Origin: Pelomonas baiyunensis
Lineage (GTDB): Bacteria; Pseudomonadota; Gammaproteobacteria; Burkholderiales; Burkholderiaceae_C
Assembly (NCBI RefSeq): GCF_043555935.1
Contig: NZ_JBIGIB010000001.1
Span: 1,178,001 to 1,242,000 of the forward strand
Direction of reading: 5' to 3'
Length of the DNA stretch: 64,000 nucleotides
Shown here one piece after another: positions 54,758-63,780 of the stretch. A program made the translations under genes and the position numbers. The notes under the pieces were generated by a model. That model did not search any database and had not been told where the DNA came from. It saw only the letters and a program-made list of their open reading frames with translations. Every line of letters starts with the position of its first letter. The stretch's first letter is position 1.

Positions 54758-55261
54758 ATGAATTTCTTGCACGCTTTGCGGATGGGTGAGGGTTGGGACA
54801 CCCATCAACTGGTCACGGGCCGCCCGTTGGTGTTGGGGGGCGTCACCATTCCCCACAGCCACGGTTTGCTGGGCCACTCCGACGCCGACGCCCTGGCCCA
54901 TGCCATCACCGATGCCTTGCTGGGCGCGGCCGCGCTGGGCGACATCGGCAAGCTGTTTCCTGACACCGCCGTCGAGTTCAAGGGGGCAGATTCGATGGTG
55001 TTGCTGGCCGAGGCGTACCGCCAGGTGCAGGCGGCGGGTTGGCAACTGGCGAACCTGGACAGCACCATCGTCGCCCAGGCGCCCAAGATGGCCCCGCACA
55101 TCCCGGCCATGCGCGTGCGGCTGGCCGAGGTGTTGGGCGTGTCGCCAGACCGCGTCAACGTCAAAGCCAAGACGGCCGAAAAGATGGGGCCGGTGGGCGA
55201 GGGCCGAGCCATCGAGGCCCGTGCGGTGTGTTTGCTGGTTGCGGCGTCCGCTGCTGGCTGA
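54758..55261 (+). CDS. ispF: 2-C-methyl-D-erythritol 2,4-cyclodiphosphate synthase
   Basis: Closes CDP-methylerythritol 2-phosphate to the cyclic diphosphate in the MEP pathway. The trimeric enzyme of 167 residues shows the zinc motif GEGWDTHQLV (DxH), the GHSDADALAHAITDALLGAAALGDIG block and the late TAEKMGPVGEGRAIEARAV. It is split from ispD by two genes on the other strand and flanked on both sides by related solute-binding genes. Confidence 0.95.
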   Translation: MNFLHALRMGEGWDTHQLVTGRPLVLGGVTIPHSHGLLGHSDADALAHAITDALLGAAALGDIGKLFPDTAVEFKGADSMVLLAEAYRQVQAAGWQLANLDSTIVAQAPKMAPHIPAMRVRLAEVLGVSPDRVNVKAKTAEKMGPVGEGRAIEARAVCLLVAASAAG

Positions 55262-55305
55262 CCCTCGCCAGCGCACGGCAGCGTTGATGGGCTGCTGATT
55301 GACCG

Positions 55306-56019
55306 TCAGCGCAGGCCGAAGGCGGCGAGCTCGCCGTCGCGGCGCATGTGCTCCAGCGCCGCATTGAGCCGCTCCACCACACCTGAGGGCGTGGCCGGGT
55401 GGCAGCCCATGGGCAGGTCGACGCGGCCGAACGTGTAGAGCGCCTTGGGCAGTGTCCCCGGCCAACCGCGCATCGCGTACTGGGTGGCCAATTCGTTGCC
55501 CACCCAGTAGTCCACCCGCTCGGCGGCCAGCATGCGCAGGCCGATGCCGGTTTCATTGACTTCGTAGGCGTTGAGGCCTTGCTCCTTGACCCAGGCGGCC
55601 GGCACCGAGTCGCGCAGCACGGCCAGGCGCGCCCCGCGCAGATCGGCGGCGCTACGCACCTGGCGGGGGTCGGCCGCGCGTGCGAACACGGCCATGGCGC
55701 TGCTGGCCCAGGGCACGGTCCATCGGAACTGGCTTTCCCGGTCGGGCGTTCGCGGCACCGCCACGGCGCAGATGCCCGGCTGCAGCTGCGCCATTTGCAG
55801 TGCGCGGGCGATGGGCACCACCTGCTGGGTCATGCGGACTTGGCTGAGCGATTGCAGCCGGTCGAGCATGGTTGCTCCGGGGCCGGTGAGTTGCCCGTCC
55901 GTCACCTCGAAAAGGCCGGCATTCGGATACACCAGCATGTGCACCGTCATCGGCTCGCTCCGGGCCGTGACACCAAGACTGAGCAGCACCAGAAGCGACA
56001 GCAGCGAGGCAGGGCGCAT
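55306..56019 (-). CDS. periplasmic solute-binding-like protein, paralogue B
   Basis: A 237-residue exported SBP_bac_3-like protein (signal about 4-21, LLSLLVLLSLGVTARSE). It aligns along its length with the product of 53958-54680: HMLVYPNAGLFEV, IARALQMAQLQPG, PRTPDRESQFRWTVP, LRGARLAVLRDSVPA, ERVDYWVGNEL and the end GELAAFGLR. No permease or ATPase is nearby. It begins 16 bases after the EnvZ stop, so it may be the third gene of an ompR-envZ operon. Confidence 0.82.
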   Translation of the reverse strand: MRPASLLSLLVLLSLGVTARSEPMTVHMLVYPNAGLFEVTDGQLTGPGATMLDRLQSLSQVRMTQQVVPIARALQMAQLQPGICAVAVPRTPDRESQFRWTVPWASSAMAVFARAADPRQVRSAADLRGARLAVLRDSVPAAWVKEQGLNAYEVNETGIGLRMLAAERVDYWVGNELATQYAMRGWPGTLPKALYTFGRVDLPMGCHPATPSGVVERLNAALEHMRRDGELAAFGLR

Positions 56020-56035
56020 GGCCCCGGAGGTTAGC

Positions 56036-57364
56036 TCAGGCGGCCTGCAGCTTCAGCACGGTGAGCAGCCCGCCGGACTCGGCGTTGTTGATGGACAGCG
56101 TGCCGCCCAGGCGCTGCACCGACTTCTCCACGATGGCCAGGCCCAGTCCGGCGCCGCTGGCGGCCGTGCGGGCGGCGTCACCGCGGTAGAACGGCGTGGT
56201 CAGGCGCTGCAGGCGGTCCGGAGGGACGCCGGGGCCGTGATCGCGGACCTGCAATTCCACCCAGGCGCCCTGGCGCGTGGCGCTGACGTCCACCAGGGCC
56301 GGCTCGCCCGGCTCGTGGCCGTAGCGGCGCGCGTTTTCGAACAGGTTCAGCAGTACGCGGCCCAGTTCCGTGTCGTCCACAAACACCTTGAAGGCCTCGC
56401 TGACCTGCACTCGGAAGCGGATTTGGTCGGGGTCGCGGAAGCCCTGCACCTCGCGCTCGACGATGTCCAGCAGCCGGGCTTCGCGCAGCTGCGTCTCGTT
56501 GGGGCGCGCGTAGTCCATGAACTTGCTGATGATGGCGTCCAGCTGGTCGATGTCGGCCGCCATGAAGTAGCGGGCCTGTTCGTCGGCCACGCTCATTTCG
56601 GTTTCCAGGCGCAGACGGGCCAGCGGCGTGCGCAGGTCGTGCGAAATGCCGGCCAGCATCACCGCGCGGTCTTCTTCCAGCTTGGCCAGTTCGCGGGCCA
56701 TGCGGTTGAAGCCCATGTTGACCTCGCGGATCTCGCTGGTCATGGTGGTTTCGTCCAGGCGGGAGTCGTATTCGCCTTCACGGATGCGCCCGGCCGCCTC
56801 GGCCAGCTCGCGCAGCGGTTGGTTGATGAGCCGTGCAATCAGCGCCGAGCCCACCACGGTGGCCAGCAGGGCGATCAACACCCACCACCAGTTGCTGGTG
56901 AGGGCCACCGACAGTGGGGCCGGACTGGTCTTCAGCCAGAAGGCGTCTTCGCCCACCACGTACCGCACCCAGAGCCCGGGCGCTTCGTTCACGCTGCGCG
57001 CGACGACGGTGTCCGGCCCCAGCGCTTTCTGCAGTTCTGCAGCCAACTGCTGGCCAAAGGCGCTGCTGTCGTAGGGCAACCAGCGGTCGGTGTTCTCGGC
57101 CACCCGCACCTGCACCGTGTCGCCGCGTGTCATGGAGCTGATGACGGCCACGCGGTTGATCGGGTCGGTGTGCTCCAGCGCAATGCGGCTGAGCTTGACC
57201 AGCCCGGCGAGCTGTTCCGCGGCCTCCAGCGCCCGGGGCTGGGCTTCCAGCCGCTTGAAGGTGTACTGCCAGGACAGCACCGCACCCGCCAGCAACAGGG
57301 CCAGCCAGGTGAAGGTGCGCCAGAAAAGATTGAGCGCCAGGTGCGGGCGGCGGCGGCGTGCCAT
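56036..57364 (-). CDS. envZ: EnvZ-like sensor histidine kinase
   Basis: An inner-membrane kinase of 442 residues: helices near 15-35 and 165-185 flanking a periplasmic sensor region, a HAMP linker, the phosphorylation site ISHDLRTPLARLRLE, then the ATPase domain with NLFENARRYG (N box), DHGPGVPP and GAGLGLAIVEK. It follows ompR by 3 bases. The output region fits the osmotic sensor class of gammaproteobacterial EnvZ; the signal sensed here is not known. Confidence 0.88.
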   Translation of the reverse strand: MARRRRPHLALNLFWRTFTWLALLLAGAVLSWQYTFKRLEAQPRALEAAEQLAGLVKLSRIALEHTDPINRVAVISSMTRGDTVQVRVAENTDRWLPYDSSAFGQQLAAELQKALGPDTVVARSVNEAPGLWVRYVVGEDAFWLKTSPAPLSVALTSNWWWVLIALLATVVGSALIARLINQPLRELAEAAGRIREGEYDSRLDETTMTSEIREVNMGFNRMARELAKLEEDRAVMLAGISHDLRTPLARLRLETEMSVADEQARYFMAADIDQLDAIISKFMDYARPNETQLREARLLDIVEREVQGFRDPDQIRFRVQVSEAFKVFVDDTELGRVLLNLFENARRYGHEPGEPALVDVSATRQGAWVELQVRDHGPGVPPDRLQRLTTPFYRGDAARTAASGAGLGLAIVEKSVQRLGGTLSINNAESGGLLTVLKLQAA

Positions 57365-57367
57365 GCC

Positions 57368-58102
57368 CTAGGTGTTTTCGTCGGGCACGAACACGTAGCC
57401 CACGCCCCAAACGGTTTGGATGTAGCGCGGTTGGGCCGGGTCGGCTTCCAGCATCTTGCGCAGGCGCGAGATCTGCACGTCCAGGCTGCGGTCGAAAGGC
57501 TCGAACTCGCGGCCACGGGCCAGCTGGGCCAGCTTGTCACGGCTGAGTGGCTGGCGCGGATGGCGCACCAGGGTCTTGAGCATGGAGAACTCGCCGGTGG
57601 TGAGCGGCAGTTGCTCGCCGTTCTTGGTCAGCCGGCGCAGCGCCAGGTCGAATTCGAACGGGCCGAAGGTGACCGTCATCGGCTCCTTGCTGGGCGCGCC
57701 CGGGGCTTCGGGCGGCGGGCGGCGGCGCAGCACCGCGTTGATGCGGGCCAGCAGTTCGCGCGGGTTGAACGGCTTGGCGAGGTAGTCGTCGGCGCCGACC
57801 TCCAGGCCGACGATGCGGTCCACATCTTCCACCTTGGCGGTGAGCATGATGATGGGCGTGCTGTCGTTGGCGGCGCGCAGGCGGCGGCAGATGGTCAGGC
57901 CGTCTTCGCCGGGCAGCATGAGGTCCAGCACGATGAGGTCCACGGTCTCGCGGGTCAGCTGCTTGTTGAGTGCGCGGCTGTCCTCGGCGAGCAGCACCTC
58001 GAAGCCTTCCTGCGTCAGGTAGCGGCGCAGCAGGTCGCGGATGCGGGCGTCGTCATCGACGACAAGAATGCGGTTGGGACGGGGTGTCGCGCTGGTGCTC
58101 AT
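57368..58102 (-). CDS. ompR: OmpR-like response regulator
   Basis: A 244-residue response regulator with a receiver domain (acidic DDD near 16-18, phosphorylated D60 in IVLDLMLPGEDG, conserved Lys in MLTAKVED) and a C-terminal OmpR winged-helix domain ending YIQTVWGVGYVFVPDE. The ATG at 58102 (MSTSATPRPN) is preferred; the frame opens 48 bases earlier. It is transcribed with envZ and divergent from the SIMPL gene across about 140 bases. Confidence 0.92.
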   Translation of the reverse strand: MSTSATPRPNRILVVDDDARIRDLLRRYLTQEGFEVLLAEDSRALNKQLTRETVDLIVLDLMLPGEDGLTICRRLRAANDSTPIIMLTAKVEDVDRIVGLEVGADDYLAKPFNPRELLARINAVLRRRPPPEAPGAPSKEPMTVTFGPFEFDLALRRLTKNGEQLPLTTGEFSMLKTLVRHPRQPLSRDKLAQLARGREFEPFDRSLDVQISRLRKMLEADPAQPRYIQTVWGVGYVFVPDENT

Positions 58103-58244
58103 CGCGGTTCCTGAATTTGTAACAGCGGCATTGTGAGCAGGTTTTGACACCTTCGCATGTAGGACAGCACGAAGGCGTTACAGCTCGTTGCCAAGTCGCC
58201 CAGGTAAGCTGACCGTTTCGACTTCCCCTTCAAGCAGGCAGCCC

Positions 58245-58946
58245 ATGCATCGACTCCTGGCCCTTCCAGTTTTGACCTTGGCGGCCGCCGCCTACGCAGC
58301 TGAGGTGCCGCACGAGCGCATCAGCCTGTCGGCCAGTGCCAGCGTGGAGGTGACGCGGGATGTGCTGGGGGTCAGCCTGGCCACCAGCCGCGAAGGCACC
58401 GATGCCGGCGCTGTGCAAGCCGGGCTCAAGCAGGCGCTGGAGGCGGCGCTGGCTGAAGCGCGCAAAGTGGCCCGACCCGGTCAGGTGGACGTGCAGACGG
58501 GCAGCTTCTCGCTCAACCCGCGGTACGACCCCAAAACCGGCCGCATGAACGGCTGGCAAGGCAGTGCGGAGTTGCAGCTGGAAGGGCGTGACGCCGCGAC
58601 GATTGCCCAGCTCACGGCGCGCATCACGACGCTGACGATTGCCCGCACGGGGTATTCGCTGTCTCGCGAGGCCCGCGAGAAGGCGGAAGGCGAGGTCACT
58701 GCCCAGGCGATTGCCCGCTACCGCGCCAAGGCCGCCGACTACGCCAAGCAGTTCGGCTACGGCGGCTACGTGGTGGGCGAGGTCAGCATCAGCGGCGACG
58801 AGGCCGTGGCGGCCGCGCCGATGCTGATGAAAGCCGCGCGCATGGGCGTTGCGGAAGAGGCGCTGCCCACGGCCGCTGGCCGGGCCACCGTCACGGTCAC
58901 CGTGAACGGCAGCGTGCAGCTGACGCGGGACGCGGTCGGCCGCTAG
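58245..58946 (+). CDS. SIMPL domain-containing (DUF541) periplasmic protein
   Basis: A 233-residue exported protein (signal 1-18, LALPVLTLAAAAYAA) of the SIMPL/DUF541 family: ISLSASASVEVTRDVLGVSLATS, VDVQTGSFSLNPRY and the late ATVTVTVNGSVQL. Members such as YggE form oligomeric periplasmic proteins linked to oxidative stress, and the DUF541 core is present here. Divergent from ompR. Confidence 0.88.
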   Translation: MHRLLALPVLTLAAAAYAAEVPHERISLSASASVEVTRDVLGVSLATSREGTDAGAVQAGLKQALEAALAEARKVARPGQVDVQTGSFSLNPRYDPKTGRMNGWQGSAELQLEGRDAATIAQLTARITTLTIARTGYSLSREAREKAEGEVTAQAIARYRAKAADYAKQFGYGGYVVGEVSISGDEAVAAAPMLMKAARMGVAEEALPTAAGRATVTVTVNGSVQLTRDAVGR

Positions 58947-58996
58947 TCAAGGGCCCAGTCAGGCTCTGCTTCAGGTGCAGCGCCCGGCGGACGCGG

Positions 58997-59767
58997 TCAG
59001 ACGGCCGTCCAGCCGCCGTCCATGGACCAGGCCTGGCCGCGCACGTTGTGGGCGGCGTCCGAGCACAGGAACACCGTCAGCGCGCCCAGTTCCTCCGGCG
59101 TGGTGAATTGCAGCGACGGCTGCTTCTCGGCCAGCAAGCGGCGCTTGGCTTCGTCGTTGCTCACGCCCTCACGGGCGGCCAGGGCGTCCACCTGCTTTTG
59201 CACCAGCGGCGTCAGCACCCAGCCCGGGCAGACGGCGTTCACCGTGACGGGCGAGGTGGCGGTTTCCAGCGCCACGCTCTTGGTGAATCCCACCAGGCCA
59301 TGCTTGGCGGCAACGTAGGCCGACTTTTGCGCCGACGCCACCAGGCCGTGCACCGATGCGATATTCACGATGCGGCCCCAGCCACGCTCCAGCATGCCGG
59401 GCAGCGCCAGGCGCGTGGTGTGGAAGGCGGAGCTGAGGTTGATGGCGATGATTGCGTCCCAGCGCTCCACCGGGAAGTCTTGCACCGGCGCCACGTGCTG
59501 GATGCCGGCGTTGTTCACCAGGATGTCCACGCCACCGAACTCGGCGTTCGCATAGGCCATCAGCGCGGCGATGTCGTCGGGCTTGCTCATGTCAGCGCCG
59601 TGGTAGCCCACCTTCACGCCGCAGGCGGCCACTTCGGCCTTCGGCCCTTCGGCGTCACCAAAGCCATTCAGGATCAGGTTGGCACCTTGCCGTGCCAGGG
59701 CCAGGGCCACGCCCAGACCGATGCCGCTGGTGGAGCCCGTGACGAGGGCGGTCTTGCCTTTCAACAT
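58997..59767 (-). CDS. bdhA: 3-hydroxybutyrate dehydrogenase
   Basis: A short-chain dehydrogenase of 256 residues interconverting 3-hydroxybutyrate and acetoacetate, used when PHB is broken down. NAD motif TGSTSGIGLGVAL (about 10-22), NNAGIQHVAPVQDFP, catalytic Ser and YVAAKHGLVGFTK, VCPGWVLTPLVQKQ and the C-terminal AWSMDGGWTAV are all typical of BdhA. It fits the PHB theme with phaR at 63210. Its start is only 14-38 bases from the divergent hydrolase gene. Confidence 0.93.
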   Translation of the reverse strand: MLKGKTALVTGSTSGIGLGVALALARQGANLILNGFGDAEGPKAEVAACGVKVGYHGADMSKPDDIAALMAYANAEFGGVDILVNNAGIQHVAPVQDFPVERWDAIIAINLSSAFHTTRLALPGMLERGWGRIVNIASVHGLVASAQKSAYVAAKHGLVGFTKSVALETATSPVTVNAVCPGWVLTPLVQKQVDALAAREGVSNDEAKRRLLAEKQPSLQFTTPEELGALTVFLCSDAAHNVRGQAWSMDGGWTAV

Positions 59768-59805
59768 GCAGGTGTCCTTCTATGATGAACCGAAAGGATT
59801 GCATC

Positions 59806-60687
59806 ATGACCCAGCCCGTTCTGCGCTTCGTGAATTGTCTGGACAGCACTGGCCTGCACCGCATGGCTTATTGGGATTGGGCCGGGCCCAGCCCGCAGGC
59901 GCCGGTGCTGGTGTGCGTGCACGGGCTGTCGCGCCAGGGGCGCGACTTTGATGTGCTGGCCCAGGCGATGCAGTCGCACTACCGTGTCATCTGCCCGGAC
60001 GTCGTCGGCCGGGGGCGGTCGGACGCGCTGCGCCAGCCGGCGGGCTACCAGATTCCTTCCTACGTGGCGGACATGGTCTCGCTGCTGGCGCGGTTGGATG
60101 TGGAGCAGGTGGATTGGGTGGGCACGTCGATGGGCGGCTTGATCGGCCTGGGCCTGGCCTCGCTGCCGCGCCCTGCCGGGGTGGCGTCGCCCATTCGGCG
60201 CCTGGTGCTCAACGATGTGGGCCCGGCCATTCGGTTCGAAGCCTTGCAGCGCATCGGCACCTACCTGGGCAAAACGCCGCGGTTTCCTTCGTTGCAAGCC
60301 GGGGCGGATTACCTGCGCAGCATCTCCGAAGGCTTTGGGCCGCACACCGATGCCGAATGGCTGGCCCTGTCCGCGCCGATGTTCCGGCAGGCCGGCGCGG
60401 AATGGGTGGCCCACTACGACCCGTCGATCGCCTTGCCGTTCGGCGCGGTCACGCCTGAGTTGGTGGCCGCCGGTGAAGCGGCACTGTGGGCCGCCTACGA
60501 CCAGCTGCGCTGCCCGACGCTGGTGATTCGCGGCGCTGACAGCGACCTGCTGACCCGCGAGACGGCCCAGGCCATGACGCAGCGCGGCCCCAAGGCCCGG
60601 TGTGTGGAGTTGGCCGGCGTGGGCCATGCGCCGACCCTGATTCATGGCGACCAGGTCGCCCTTGTGAGAGATTTCCTGAGTTCATGA
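59806..60687 (+). CDS. alpha/beta hydrolase
   Basis: A 293-residue alpha/beta-fold hydrolase: oxyanion HG motif CVHGLSRQGRDFD, GRGRSDAL, nucleophile WVGTSMGGLIGLG (Ser in G-T-S-M-G), acid near RGADSDLLT and catalytic His in GVGHAPTLI. I chose ATG 59806, preceded by AAGGA; the frame opens at 59782. Substrate unknown. Its stop overlaps relA by 4 bases (ATGA). Related to lactone- or ester-hydrolysing families. Confidence 0.88.
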   Translation: MTQPVLRFVNCLDSTGLHRMAYWDWAGPSPQAPVLVCVHGLSRQGRDFDVLAQAMQSHYRVICPDVVGRGRSDALRQPAGYQIPSYVADMVSLLARLDVEQVDWVGTSMGGLIGLGLASLPRPAGVASPIRRLVLNDVGPAIRFEALQRIGTYLGKTPRFPSLQAGADYLRSISEGFGPHTDAEWLALSAPMFRQAGAEWVAHYDPSIALPFGAVTPELVAAGEAALWAAYDQLRCPTLVIRGADSDLLTRETAQAMTQRGPKARCVELAGVGHAPTLIHGDQVALVRDFLSS

Positions 60688-62945
60688 AAACCGGCTTGAT
60701 GGCCGACGGCGCCGCCACGGCGCCCATCGTGGCGCTGCTGGATGCCGGCGCCGGGCATTCCCACGCCGAGATCGTTCGAGCACGTGCTTTTGCAGAGCCC
60801 CTCCTGGCCATGCAGAGCCTGGACACCGGCGAGAACGCGCTGACGCACGCGGACGGCGTGGCGGCGCTGCTGCACCGGGTGGGCGCGGCCCAGGAGCTGC
60901 AGGCGGCGGCGTATCTGGTCTACGCCGCTGACTTCCTGACCAAGCCCGAAGAAACCGTGGCCAAGGCGTTCGGCGACAGCTACGCCAGTTTGGTGACGCA
61001 CACGCGGCGGCTGGTGCAACTGCAGCGCACCACGCGGGACGCGAAGTTGTCGGTCGACAAGAAGTCGGACCAGCGCGCCGAGCAGACCGAGCGCGTGCGC
61101 AAGATGCTGCTGGCGTTCTCGCGGGACCTGCGCGTCGTGCTGCTGCGCCTGGCGTCCCGCTTGCAAACCCTGCGCTGGTACGCCGCCAGCAAGCTGCCGT
61201 GCCCGGCCGAACTGGCAGAGGAATCTCAAGCGGTGTTCGCGCCGCTGGCGAACCGGCTGGGCATCTGGCAGTTCAAGTGGGAGTTGGAGGACCTGGCGTT
61301 TCGCTTCCGCGAGCCCGACACCTACAAGGCGTTGGCCAAGGCGCTGCACGAAACGCGGGTCGAGCGAGAGCAGCGCGTGGAAGCGGCGCGGGGCGCCGTG
61401 CAGGCCGACCTGGCTGCGCAAGGACTGCAGGCTGAAGTGCAGGGGCGCCCCAAGCACCTGTACAGCATCCACAAGAAGATGCAGGGCAAGTCGCTCGCGC
61501 TGGAGCGGGTGTTCGACCTGCGTGCCTTGCGCGTGGTGGTGCCCACCGTGGCGGATTGCTACGCCGCCCTGGCGCGGCTGCACGAGGTGTACACGCCGGT
61601 GCCAGGCGAGTTCGACGATTACATCGCCAAGCCCAAGCCCAACGGCTACCAGTCTTTGCACACGGTGGTGACCGGGGCTGACGGGCGGGCGATGGAAGTG
61701 CAGATCCGCACGCGCGAGATGCATGAGCACGCGGAGCACGGCGTGGCTGCGCACTGGGCCTACAAAGAGGCCGGTGCGCGCGGCTACGCCGGCGTCAGCG
61801 CTGCGGGCGAGTTCGAAGAGCAGGTGGCCCGGGCGCGCAAGGCCGTGCTGAACCAACTGCTCGCCTGGGAGCGTGACGCCACCCACGCCGAGGGCGCGCC
61901 GGCGTTTGACGACCGCATCTACGTTTTCACGCCGCAGGCCACCATCGTGGAATTGACCGCTGGCGCCACGCCGGTGGACTTCGCGTACGCGGTGCACACC
62001 GATCTGGGGCATCGCTGCCGCGGCGCGCGGATCGATGGTCAGATGCTGCCGCTGAACACACCGCTGCACAGTGGGCAGACGGTGGAAATCATCGCGGCCA
62101 AGGAGGGCGGCCCGTCGCTGGACTGGATCAACCCGGAGCTGGGGTATCTGCAAAGCCAGCGTTCGCGCGCCAAGGTGCGCGCGTGGTTCAACGCCTTGCA
62201 GCAGGCGCAGACCGTGGCCAAGGGGCGTGAACTCGTCGAAAAGCTGCTGCAGCGCGAAGGTCGCACCGCATTGAAGCTGGACGAGCTCGCCGCCCGGCTC
62301 GGGTTCAAGGGGGCAGATGCGCTGTTCGAGGTGGTCGGCAAGGACGAGTACTCGCTGCGCAACATCGAGTTGCTGCTGCGCCCGCCCGAGCCGGTGGCCG
62401 ATGAAGATGAACTGCTGGCGCAGCGCCACACCCGCAGCGCGACGGCCGCCAACAGTCGTGGCGGGGTGCTGGTGGTGGGCATCGACTCGCTGCTCACCAC
62501 GCTGTCGCGCTGCTGCCGCCCCGCGCCGCCGGATGCGATTGCCGGCTTCGTCACGCGCGGCAAGGGTGTGGCCATCCATCGCAGCGATTGCAGCAACCTC
62601 GCGGAAATGCAGCGCCGCAACCCGGAGCGCGTGATCGCCGTGGCGTGGGCCGGGCGAGAGTCAGAAGGCAAGAACGCGCCGGTCTACCCGGTGGATGTGC
62701 TCGTGGAGGCGAGCGACCGCCAGGGCCTGCTGCGCGACGTGCTGGACATCTTTGCGAAAGAGAAGATGAACGTCGTCTCCGTCAACACGCAATCCATGAA
62801 GCCGGGGGCCGCCAAGCCGCGCACCGGCGGCGGCGACACCGCGTGGATGAGCTTCACGCTGGAGCTGACGGATGCGGCGCGATTGACCAAAGTGCTGCGC
62901 GACTTGTGCGCCGTGCCCGGGGTCCGTTCGGCTCGAAGGAAGTGA
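60684..62945 (+). CDS. relA: (p)ppGpp synthetase RelA, monofunctional
   Basis: The ribosome-linked stringent-response synthetase, 753 residues. The N-terminal HD-like domain is degenerate: the hydrolase His-Asp pair is replaced in AAAYLVYAADFL. The synthetase domain carries RVFDLRALRVVV and EFDDYIAKPKPNGYQSLHT; the acidic EFDD marks monofunctional RelA rather than bifunctional SpoT. Then TGS (DRIYVFTPQATIVELT), the RRM/zinc-finger region with SRCCRPAP and HRSDCSNL, and a C-terminal ACT domain. ATG 60684 chosen. Couples with the hydrolase gene upstream; tRNA-Val lies downstream. Confidence 0.95.
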   Translation: MKTGLMADGAATAPIVALLDAGAGHSHAEIVRARAFAEPLLAMQSLDTGENALTHADGVAALLHRVGAAQELQAAAYLVYAADFLTKPEETVAKAFGDSYASLVTHTRRLVQLQRTTRDAKLSVDKKSDQRAEQTERVRKMLLAFSRDLRVVLLRLASRLQTLRWYAASKLPCPAELAEESQAVFAPLANRLGIWQFKWELEDLAFRFREPDTYKALAKALHETRVEREQRVEAARGAVQADLAAQGLQAEVQGRPKHLYSIHKKMQGKSLALERVFDLRALRVVVPTVADCYAALARLHEVYTPVPGEFDDYIAKPKPNGYQSLHTVVTGADGRAMEVQIRTREMHEHAEHGVAAHWAYKEAGARGYAGVSAAGEFEEQVARARKAVLNQLLAWERDATHAEGAPAFDDRIYVFTPQATIVELTAGATPVDFAYAVHTDLGHRCRGARIDGQMLPLNTPLHSGQTVEIIAAKEGGPSLDWINPELGYLQSQRSRAKVRAWFNALQQAQTVAKGRELVEKLLQREGRTALKLDELAARLGFKGADALFEVVGKDEYSLRNIELLLRPPEPVADEDELLAQRHTRSATAANSRGGVLVVGIDSLLTTLSRCCRPAPPDAIAGFVTRGKGVAIHRSDCSNLAEMQRRNPERVIAVAWAGRESEGKNAPVYPVDVLVEASDRQGLLRDVLDIFAKEKMNVVSVNTQSMKPGAAKPRTGGGDTAWMSFTLELTDAARLTKVLRDLCAVPGVRSARRK

Positions 62946-62950
62946 GTTTC

Positions 62951-62979
62951 TTTCGGACCTGAAAAATTCATGCTATAGT
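62951..62979 (+). promoter_or_regulatory. promoter of tRNA-Val
   Basis: A -10 box TATAGT at 62974-62979 with extended TGC just before, 12 bases ahead of the mature tRNA; a weak -35 TTTCGG lies 17 bases upstream at 62951-62956. Confidence 0.6.
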
Positions 62980-62991
62980 GCGAAGCTCTTC

Positions 62992-63068
62992 AGGCGCGTA
63001 GCTCAGTTGGTTAGAGCACCACCTTGACATGGTGGGGGTCGTTGGTTCGAATCCAATCGCGCCTACCA
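62992..63068 (+). tRNA. tRNA-Val (anticodon GAC)
   Basis: A 77-base cloverleaf: acceptor stem AGGCGCG / CGCGCCT, D-stem GCTC/GAGC, anticodon stem CCACC/GGTGG with loop TTGACAT (GAC at 63026-63028), T-stem GTTGG/CCAAT with loop TTCGAAT, discriminator A and encoded CCA at 63066-63068. GAC reads valine codons GUC and GUU. Confidence 0.98.
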
Positions 63069-63082
63069 AATTCTGAAGTTGG

Positions 63083-63119
63083 AAAGCCCTCGAATCGAAA
63101 GGTTCGAGGGCTTTTTCTT
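63083..63119 (+). terminator. rho-independent terminator after tRNA-Val
   Basis: A perfect 12-base-pair stem AAAGCCCTCGAA / TTCGAGGGCTTT with an 8-base loop is followed by TTCTTT. It ends the tRNA transcript 14 bases after CCA and protects phaR. Confidence 0.9.
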
Positions 63120-63209
63120 TGTGCGTTTCGGTTCGATCCCAGGTAAACCCGCCGCGCGGACCTGCGGCCCGGTGCCTAGAATTTGTTGCACTGCACAGGA
63201 GACTTCCGC

Positions 63210-63749
63210 ATGGCAACTGCCCGCAAGAAGGCGGCGACCCCGAACGAGCCCACCGGCGACGCGCCTGCGGGCCTTCGCATTCTCAAAAAGTACCCCAACC
63301 GCCGTCTGTACGACACGCAGACCAGCAGCTACATCACGCTGGCCGATGTGAAACGTATGGTGCTGGATGGCGTGCAGTTCGAGGTGCACGATGCCAAGAC
63401 GCAGGAAGACCTGACCCGCTCCATCCTGCTGCAAATCATCCTGGAAGAGGAAACCGGCGGCGTGCCGATGTTTTCGACCAGCTCGCTCGCTCAGATCATC
63501 CGCTTCTACGGCCATGCCATGCAGGGCGTGATGGGCGGATTGCTGGAACGCCAGATGCAGGCTTTCACCGACATGCAGCAGCGCTTCACCGAGCAGACGC
63601 CTGGCATGCCGTTCACGCCGGAGGCCTGGACGGGGCTGATGGGCGCACTGCCCACCCAGGTGGCGGAGCAATCCAAGTCGCTGATGAACCAGTGGCAGGA
63701 ACAGATGAAGAATGCGGGCGTGATGTTCCCGTTCGGACCCAAGAAGTAA
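63210..63749 (+). CDS. phaR: polyhydroxyalkanoate synthesis repressor PhaR
   Basis: A 179-residue regulator of PHB granules. The N-terminal DNA-binding/accumulation domain has ILKKYPNRRLYDTQTSSYIT (about 24-43) and LVRxMVLDG-like KRMVLDGVQFEVHDAKTQEDLTR; the C-terminal half is a PHB-binding helix (LLERQMQAFTDMQQRF). PhaR binds PHB granules and the phaP/phaR promoters. ATG at 63210 (MATARKK) chosen; the frame opens earlier. It is followed by rimO. Confidence 0.93.
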   Translation: MATARKKAATPNEPTGDAPAGLRILKKYPNRRLYDTQTSSYITLADVKRMVLDGVQFEVHDAKTQEDLTRSILLQIILEEETGGVPMFSTSSLAQIIRFYGHAMQGVMGGLLERQMQAFTDMQQRFTEQTPGMPFTPEAWTGLMGALPTQVAEQSKSLMNQWQEQMKNAGVMFPFGPKK

Positions 63750-63780
63750 AGCCGGTCGCGACATCGCCGAAAATGCGGCG

